NCBI GenBank assembly: GCA_002167855.2
Contig: NHBG02000001.1
Coordinates: forward strand, 3,078 to 65,518
Source of the DNA: Gammaproteobacteria bacterium TMED1
GTDB lineage: Bacteria > Pseudomonadota > Gammaproteobacteria > Pseudomonadales > Azotimanducaceae
Reading direction: 5' to 3'
Length of the DNA stretch: 62,441 bases
Below are positions 57,756 to 62,441 of this stretch, in pieces (the stretch's first letter is position 1; every line of letters starts with the position of its first letter). The position numbers and the translations under genes were made by a program. The notes below the pieces were generated by a model. It was not told the origin of the DNA, made no database searches, and was given only the letters and a program-made list of their open reading frames with translations.

Positions 57756-59306
57756 CTAAGGCCTATAGGTGAAATTGTAGGCCCCTGGCCTGATTGCTTT
57801 GTACGCAAGATTCGCCCAATGACAGATATTTTTACGAGTTTCCTCCGGATTGATTACTTGCTCAATTTCAAAATATTCTGCTGAACGGAAAGGCGACCTT
57901 AATCGATTAAGCCGTTCTTTTATCTCGGCGAGGCGCAAATCATAGTCTTCACTTTCTGCAAGTTCTGCTTTATAGGCTACTTCGATACCTCCTTCTATTG
58001 GAAGAGACCCCCAGTCACCAGAAGGCCAGGCGAATCGAAAATGATGTGACCCTGGTTTTGCATTTGCTGCACCTGCAACGCCAAAAGCTTTTCTTATAAT
58101 AACACTACAAAACGGTACATTTGCTTGCCCCAGAGCTGCGAGAGCTTGTGAGCCAAATCTTATTGTTGCGGTTTCTTCAGACTGCTTGCCAATCAAGAAA
58201 CCTGGGCAGTCTACCAAATGGAGGATGGGGAGATGGAAAGTTGATGCGAGATCACAGAATCGAATCAATTTACGGCAGGAGTTCGATGTCCAAGCCCCAC
58301 CATAAACCATTGGATCCTCCGCAAACAGAGCGATTGGAATTCCATCCAATCTAGCCAATCCAGTGATAACCGATTTCCCCCATTTTTTTCCTATCTCAAA
58401 AAAACTTTGATCGTCTGTGATGGCGTCGATAATGGGCCGCATTTTGTATACTTTTCTCGGGTCCTTTGGTATCACCTTCCTGAGAAAGCTCTCGCTCCGC
58501 TCTGTTGGGTCATTGCATGCCAGTCGCGCTGGAATTTCGTCAACATTCGTCGGAAGATAGGATAGGAATCTGCGAGCCTTCATGAAGGCTTCCTCTTCCG
58601 AGAAAGCTTCATCGTCAATAGCGCCATTCCTTGTATGAATATCACTCGATCCAAGCTCTTCTTTAGATACCTCTCCGAGGCTAGCCCAATCGACTAATGC
58701 TGGACCCGCTATCATCATCTGCGCAGTATCTTTCACAATGACTGAGTAGTGCGATGTGGCCACCCGAGCTGCACCTATCCCTGCTACAGAGCCAAGTGCG
58801 AGCGAGACAGAAGGCGCTAAACCAAGATGCGAGATGATCGTCTCCCAGCCGCCAACACGAGGAATATAGGTTCTTCCAGACATCTCTATAGTTTTAACTG
58901 AGCCGCCACCGCCCATGCCATCAATCAGTCGAATATGTGGAAGGCGTAATTCATTGGCTAATCCCTCTGCTTGCAAACGCTTCCCGCTGATGGATGCGTC
59001 TGCAGAGCCACCACGGACTGTGAAATCGTCTCCAGAAATGATCACGGGCCTACCGTCTATTTCTGCTGTTCCAAATACGAAGTTTGAGGGCATGAAAGAT
59101 TGAAGTTCTCCGCTGTCATTGTACTTCGAAACACCGGCTAACTTACCGATTTCTTGGAAACTCTTCTCATCACTTATTAAACTTATGCGCTCGCGAATGG
59201 TGAGCTTACCGAACTCATGCTGGCGAGTAACTTTTTCAACTCCCCCTAACTCTTCAGCCAGCCTTTCTCGATGCGCCATCTCATCGATCTCTTTATCCCA
59301 ACTCAC
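57756..59306 (-). CDS. Biotin-dependent acyl-CoA carboxylase carboxyltransferase subunit (PccB/MccB-like)
   Basis: A 516-residue protein with two crotonase-like carboxyltransferase halves, as in PccB and methylcrotonyl-CoA carboxylase beta. It transfers carboxyl from biotin to an acyl-CoA. Recognisable parts: G-K-L-T-I-R-E-R-I-S-L, D-F-T-V-R-G-G-S, I-D-G-M-G-G-G-G-S-V, G-A-A-R-V-A-T-S-H-Y-S, and in the second half D-C-P-G-F-L-I-G and R-K-A-F-G-V-A-G-A-A-N. The biotin carboxylase/carrier alpha subunit that should partner it is not adjacent. Substrate specificity cannot be assigned. It lies between gpsA and the BtuB-like gene on the same strand. Confidence 0.88.
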   Translation of the reverse strand: MSWDKEIDEMAHRERLAEELGGVEKVTRQHEFGKLTIRERISLISDEKSFQEIGKLAGVSKYNDSGELQSFMPSNFVFGTAEIDGRPVIISGDDFTVRGGSADASISGKRLQAEGLANELRLPHIRLIDGMGGGGSVKTIEMSGRTYIPRVGGWETIISHLGLAPSVSLALGSVAGIGAARVATSHYSVIVKDTAQMMIAGPALVDWASLGEVSKEELGSSDIHTRNGAIDDEAFSEEEAFMKARRFLSYLPTNVDEIPARLACNDPTERSESFLRKVIPKDPRKVYKMRPIIDAITDDQSFFEIGKKWGKSVITGLARLDGIPIALFAEDPMVYGGAWTSNSCRKLIRFCDLASTFHLPILHLVDCPGFLIGKQSEETATIRFGSQALAALGQANVPFCSVIIRKAFGVAGAANAKPGSHHFRFAWPSGDWGSLPIEGGIEVAYKAELAESEDYDLRLAEIKERLNRLRSPFRSAEYFEIEQVINPEETRKNICHWANLAYKAIRPGAYNFTYRP

Positions 59307-59396
59307 CTGTTCACCCCCTGATAACCCTCATAATGATCATAGCAACAATTTATGGCCTGAGGGCGCGAATTTTCAGTTAAGAGGTTTGATATCAAT

Positions 59397-61274
59397 TTAC
59401 CAATGTAAGCGTAAGCCTATGTGGCATTCAATTCCTGGTGAGACATATCCGTAAACTTGCTCGTAGCGCTTATCAAAAATATTTCCTACTCTCCCGTTGA
59501 CAGATAGTTTTTCGGATATATTGAGGTATCCGGCAATATCAACAGTCGTAAATGGTTTTAGATCTACTTTCTCTTGATATGGGGGATATGGAGGGAAAAA
59601 GTCATCTACCTGTTCGCCTGTATAACTAATTACCAGACTTGTCCCAGCGTTACTAACTGTGCGCTTTAGCGCTATTGCACCTGAATGCATAGGACGACGT
59701 ACTTCTCTAACTTCACTACTAGAACTTTCCTGGGAGGCATCTAGGTAGGTATAAGTTGCCTTCAGATTCCAAGCCTCCATGAACCTGTAAGAAGCCTCAA
59801 GTTCTAGTCCAGATCTTTCGGAGCTATCCTCAATATTCGATGATGTGAAGCCCCCGGTCATTGGGTCATAAACAAAGCCATTGATCTCATCTTTGAGATC
59901 AGCGTTGAAGTATGTAGCTGATACTCCGATATCATCGCTAAAAAATGAGCCGCGGATGCCGATTTCCCAATGCAGGGATTGCTCTGGTTTGAGATTTGGA
60001 TTACCAAAAAAGTTGGTAAAAAATCCGAATCTTTCAGAGAACGAGGGGTTTTTAACACTTGTGCCTATGGATCCATAGTAGGTTTTCCCGCTCCTCTCGA
60101 CGACTGAAGTTACTCGCCAAGAGCTTGAATCCTTGAAATCTTTGTTGCCATCATAACGAGCACTTGCAGAGAGATGGAAATCGCTCGTGTCGTACCGATA
60201 CTCAACGGCTAAGCTGTTGGTGTCTTGTGATTCGTCTCTGTTTGGATCACCAAAAAACGAAACAGGGCCTCTTTGCTCAAACTCCTCTGATTCGACCTCT
60301 GCCAATAGAGAGAAGGTATTATTTTTTTCATAGAAATTAAGCTGATACCGTAGGGCATTTTTAGTAGCCCGAGCTATACTATTCGTTGGAGAACTGCTTC
60401 GCGTTGTATTATCTGTGTCAGTGTAACCAAAGCTAATTGATTGATCGATCTTTTCATTCACTTCATGCTCAAGAGAGACTCCTGAATAAAAGTATCTCGA
60501 CTTTGTCCAAAAGTCTGCATCAACTGGCAGCCCTGTCGAAATATAGTCGGTATCATCGAATTCACTTTTTTTGTCCGTAAAGCGGGCGGTGTAACGTAAA
60601 TTGAGAGTTTCCATGGTGGAATAATCCCCTGTTACGCCGAATGTAAGGTTTTCCAAACCATCATCCTCATCTCCTTGTCGGGAGATATTGGTACCGTTCG
60701 ACCTCAAGCGATCGGCACTGAATTTAATCGCACCATTTTGCATGCTTTTATTCGCAGATAGAACGAGTTGAGACGTTGAGAAAGAGCCCCCGAATACGCC
60801 GATTGAAAAGGCATCCAGATCTTCTTGGGGAGAAGTTATTATATTAATGACTCCTGCCATAGCATCGCTGCCCCATAGAGCGCTTTGCGGTCCCCTGATG
60901 ATTTCAATGCGTTCAATATCGCTCGTAGACATTTGGCTAAGGTCAAATTCACTGCCTTGGGCCGGATCATTAAGCTCTATGCCATTGAGCATAACTAACA
61001 CTTGGTTGGCCTCTGCCCCGCGGACGCGAAGTTGACCAACGGACCCTAGCGAACCCTGCTGGCTCACCGCGAAGCCTGGAATTTCTCGAAATAAACCGTG
61101 TAGTGTCACGGCATTCCTCTCCTGAATATCTTCTTTAGAAATGATACTAATTGCGCTACCTGCATCGCTTGCCTTAATTGGCGTAGCGGATACTGTGATG
61201 ATTTCTAAATCATTGGCTAGAACAAAAGAAGTAAAAAAAAGCGCAGCTAGCGCACTAAGAGCCTTATACGTCAT
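59397..61274 (-). CDS. btuB: TonB-dependent outer membrane receptor, BtuB-like (cobalamin)
   Basis: A 625-residue TonB-dependent transporter. A signal peptide (about 1-20, ending L-A-N-D) is followed by the TonB box-like E-I-I-T-V-S-A-T-P and a plug domain (about 40-150: I-P-G-F-A-V-S, R-V-R-G-A-E-A-N-Q-V-L-V-M-L-N-G-I-E-L-N-D-P and R-G-P-Q-S-A-L-W-G-S-D-A-M-A-G-V-I-N-I). A 22-strand barrel follows. Size and plug sequence match BtuB, and the cobalamin riboswitch just upstream on the same strand makes a vitamin B12 or cobinamide substrate very likely. Periplasmic and inner-membrane partners (BtuFCD) are not in the window. Confidence 0.9.
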   Translation of the reverse strand: MTYKALSALAALFFTSFVLANDLEIITVSATPIKASDAGSAISIISKEDIQERNAVTLHGLFREIPGFAVSQQGSLGSVGQLRVRGAEANQVLVMLNGIELNDPAQGSEFDLSQMSTSDIERIEIIRGPQSALWGSDAMAGVINIITSPQEDLDAFSIGVFGGSFSTSQLVLSANKSMQNGAIKFSADRLRSNGTNISRQGDEDDGLENLTFGVTGDYSTMETLNLRYTARFTDKKSEFDDTDYISTGLPVDADFWTKSRYFYSGVSLEHEVNEKIDQSISFGYTDTDNTTRSSSPTNSIARATKNALRYQLNFYEKNNTFSLLAEVESEEFEQRGPVSFFGDPNRDESQDTNSLAVEYRYDTSDFHLSASARYDGNKDFKDSSSWRVTSVVERSGKTYYGSIGTSVKNPSFSERFGFFTNFFGNPNLKPEQSLHWEIGIRGSFFSDDIGVSATYFNADLKDEINGFVYDPMTGGFTSSNIEDSSERSGLELEASYRFMEAWNLKATYTYLDASQESSSSEVREVRRPMHSGAIALKRTVSNAGTSLVISYTGEQVDDFFPPYPPYQEKVDLKPFTTVDIAGYLNISEKLSVNGRVGNIFDKRYEQVYGYVSPGIECHIGLRLHW

Positions 61275-61392
61275 TTTTCCTCTACACTCACACCCGAGTG
61301 AAATTAGATAGTAAAGTCCTTTTGGATTGCAGATCGAACCCGGCTATTCCAAGAGGCCTAAAGTCAACGAGTTTTTGTCGTTGCATATCAAA
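61275..61392 (-). other. btuB leader downstream of the riboswitch aptamer
   Basis: About 118 nt separate the aptamer from the btuB ATG. On the minus strand it contains a small hairpin (AACGA-N7-TCGTT, top-strand 61366-61382) and the ribosome site AGAGGAAAA. It probably holds the expression platform. I cannot tell whether control is by termination or by hiding the ribosome site. Confidence 0.55.
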
Positions 61393-61560
61393 AAAGGCCG
61401 GTCTCCGGACTCACGAGTTGGTGCACTTGATTCGCCTTCCCATGCATAGCACAGTGGCTGTAAACAAATAGTTTGAATCAAATTCCTCGTCTACCGTTGC
61501 GGGGGCAGTGCCAGGTTTAGACTGGCTTCCCGTTTCATCCGTTCTACCCCGCCAATCTGA
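61393..61560 (-). promoter_or_regulatory. Cobalamin riboswitch controlling btuB
   Basis: Read on the minus strand, the region has the conserved AdoCbl aptamer elements in order: ACGGGAAGCCAG near the 5' end, TGCCCCCGCAACGGTAG in the core, then GCCACTG and GGGAAGGCGA, and the B12 box GAGTCCGGAGACCGGCC (top strand 61396-61412). It lies immediately upstream of the BtuB-like gene and is expected to repress it when cobalamin is abundant. Boundaries are approximate. Confidence 0.93.
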
Positions 61561-61640
61561 TTTTATGGGAAAGAACTAGACACCTTCATTTTGTATGAAT
61601 CTTATCCATCAGCATTTTTAACGTCAAACAATTTTGAAGT

Positions 61641-62168
61641 TCACGTTTTTAGGAGGTCGAGACGCCGTGCAATTATAGTGATTACAGGCAAAAGCACTCC
61701 CCAGCTAATTGCAATGACCATCATTGAAAAAGCTGTATCAGTGAAAGTAACCCCTCCCAGCTTGGCACCGCCATAATATGTGACGGGCCCAAAAATAAGA
61801 CCCATTATACTGGCGAGCAAGATTCGACGATGGAGCCAACGCAGCGAGACGTTTAATGTAGTGGCAAAGAGAAACCACATTGCAATGATCCAATAGGGTG
61901 GTAAGTAAATCAGAAACTGCCCGTTGGGATAGATTAAGCAATCTATTGAGATCATCAAACTTTCCCATACTCCCCCGATTAGAGTCACCTGAGTCATCAT
62001 CTTAACTTCGTTCAGACGAGCATGACAGAGATAAAGATGCAGCACTACGATTATTAGGACACAGGCGGGGCCAAGCACAGGTTTGCCGATAGAGGCTCCC
62101 CAGACACAACTCAGCCAACCGAGCTGAAAAAGCACTATATTGACTACCAGATGCGTTTTGTTGGGCAT
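61641..62168 (-). CDS. DUF2878 family membrane protein
   Basis: A protein of about 175 residues with five or so membrane helices that matches the DUF2878 pattern: N-I-V-L-F-Q-L-G-W-L-S-C-V-W-G-A at the start, P-Y-W-I-I-A-M-W-F-L-F-A-T-T-L-N-V-S-L-R-W-L and G-L-I-F-G-P-V-T-Y-Y-G-G-A-K-L-G later. The function of DUF2878 is unknown. It is usually found with DUF1365, Cfa-like and photolyase genes; here it stands apart from that module, between btuB's riboswitch and a tRNA gene. The frame opens at 62240, but ATG 62168 fits the family start; neither has a clear ribosome site. Confidence 0.8.
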   Translation of the reverse strand: MPNKTHLVVNIVLFQLGWLSCVWGASIGKPVLGPACVLIIVVLHLYLCHARLNEVKMMTQVTLIGGVWESLMISIDCLIYPNGQFLIYLPPYWIIAMWFLFATTLNVSLRWLHRRILLASIMGLIFGPVTYYGGAKLGGVTFTDTAFSMMVIAISWGVLLPVITIIARRLDLLKT

Positions 62169-62300
62169 AAGATTTACTGTGAATCGAGCCTTGAGTCTCG
62201 TCAATTTAAACAGAAATGCATGAATTTCTGTAGTTGTCATATGGTTGTCAAGCCATACTACACAGATTGGTAGCTCTTGCAGACTAACGCCTGTAGGATT

Positions 62301-62391
62301 TGGCGGAGAGAGAGGGATTCGAACCCTCGATGAGCTATTAACCCATACTCCCTTAGCAGGGGAGCGCCTTCAGCCACTCGGCCACCTCTCC
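62301..62391 (-). tRNA. tRNA-Ser(GCU)
   Basis: On the minus strand the sequence begins GGAGAGGTGGCCGAGTGGC, has anticodon GCT in CTGCTAA, a long variable arm, the T-loop GGTTCGAATCC and an encoded 3' CCA. Acceptor arms pair over 7 bp (one G-U). The length, about 91 nt, fits a class II serine tRNA. A tRNA-Ser(GCU) near csrA is common in gammaproteobacteria, so this may be the original neighbour displaced by about 5.7 kb. Confidence 0.97.
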
Positions 62392-62441
62392 AAGTAAGGC
62401 GCACGATTGTACCGGTCTACCAGAAGGCTGTCACGAAAAGG

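Noticed and set aside
61396..61412. CCGG-AGA-CCGG hairpin followed by Ts as an intrinsic terminator before btuB
   Set aside because: These bases are the conserved B12 box of the riboswitch aptamer, so the pairing is better explained as part of the sensor.

Overview
The window reads as one continuous chromosomal segment of a Gram-negative gammaproteobacterium, probably marine and oligotrophic. Evidence: the conserved gammaproteobacterial order dnaE-tilS-pyrG-kdsA-eno-ftsB-ispD-ispF-(truD)-pcm-DUF368-nlpD-fdxA-mutS-recA-recX-alaS-lysC-csrA, a full System I cytochrome c maturation operon, KDO synthesis, a TonB-dependent B12 receptor and many overlapping genes. The exact lineage cannot be fixed by eye. 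I see no phage, insertion sequence, CRISPR array or plasmid gene.

Layout. 1-4.4 kb: the 3' part of a molybdenum hydroxylase, then a NeuC-type UDP-sugar 2-epimerase (apparently starting at ATA) and a DegT-family sugar aminotransferase. 4.4-10.9 kb: a nitrilase-family amidohydrolase and a membrane-lipid/photo-oxidative-stress module. Its leftward arm is FAD oxidoreductase, DUF1365 and a Cfa-like methyltransferase; its rightward arm is an ECF sigma factor, a ChrR-type zinc anti-sigma factor and DUF1295. 10.9-15.9 kb: envelope genes (tyrosine phosphatase, polyprenyl-phosphate glycosyltransferase, LPG-synthase-like membrane protein, purple-acid-type phosphatase, GT87-like membrane glycosyltransferase). 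16-27.4 kb: accessory metabolism (nitronate monooxygenase-like, TauD dioxygenase, sulfatase, two unknown proteins, a two-component system, acyl-CoA synthetase, FAH-family hydrolase, SYLF protein, rdgC). 27.5-34.4 kb: ccmABCDEFGHI. 34.5-56.6 kb: the housekeeping block. 56.6-62.4 kb: gpsA, an acyl-CoA carboxylase carboxyltransferase, a cobalamin riboswitch with a BtuB-like receptor, a DUF2878 membrane protein and tRNA-Ser(GCU).

The housekeeping block departs from the usual order at several points. accA is absent between dnaE and tilS. truD stops just before its catalytic Asp motif. surE is missing between truD and pcm. rpoS is missing between nlpD and fdxA. These look like deletions in a shrinking genome, although an assembly artefact at the truD/pcm junction must be excluded.

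The most interesting functional unit is the ECF-ChrR module at 5.5-10.9 kb. Its Cfa-like enzyme has Ser and Gln where cyclopropane synthases carry the bicarbonate-binding Cys and His. With an adjacent FAD oxidoreductase, this suggests a phospholipid fatty-acid methylation/desaturation (furan-fatty-acid type) pathway under singlet-oxygen control rather than plain cyclopropanation. DUF2878, usually part of such clusters, sits about 53 kb away beside the B12-riboswitch-controlled receptor gene.
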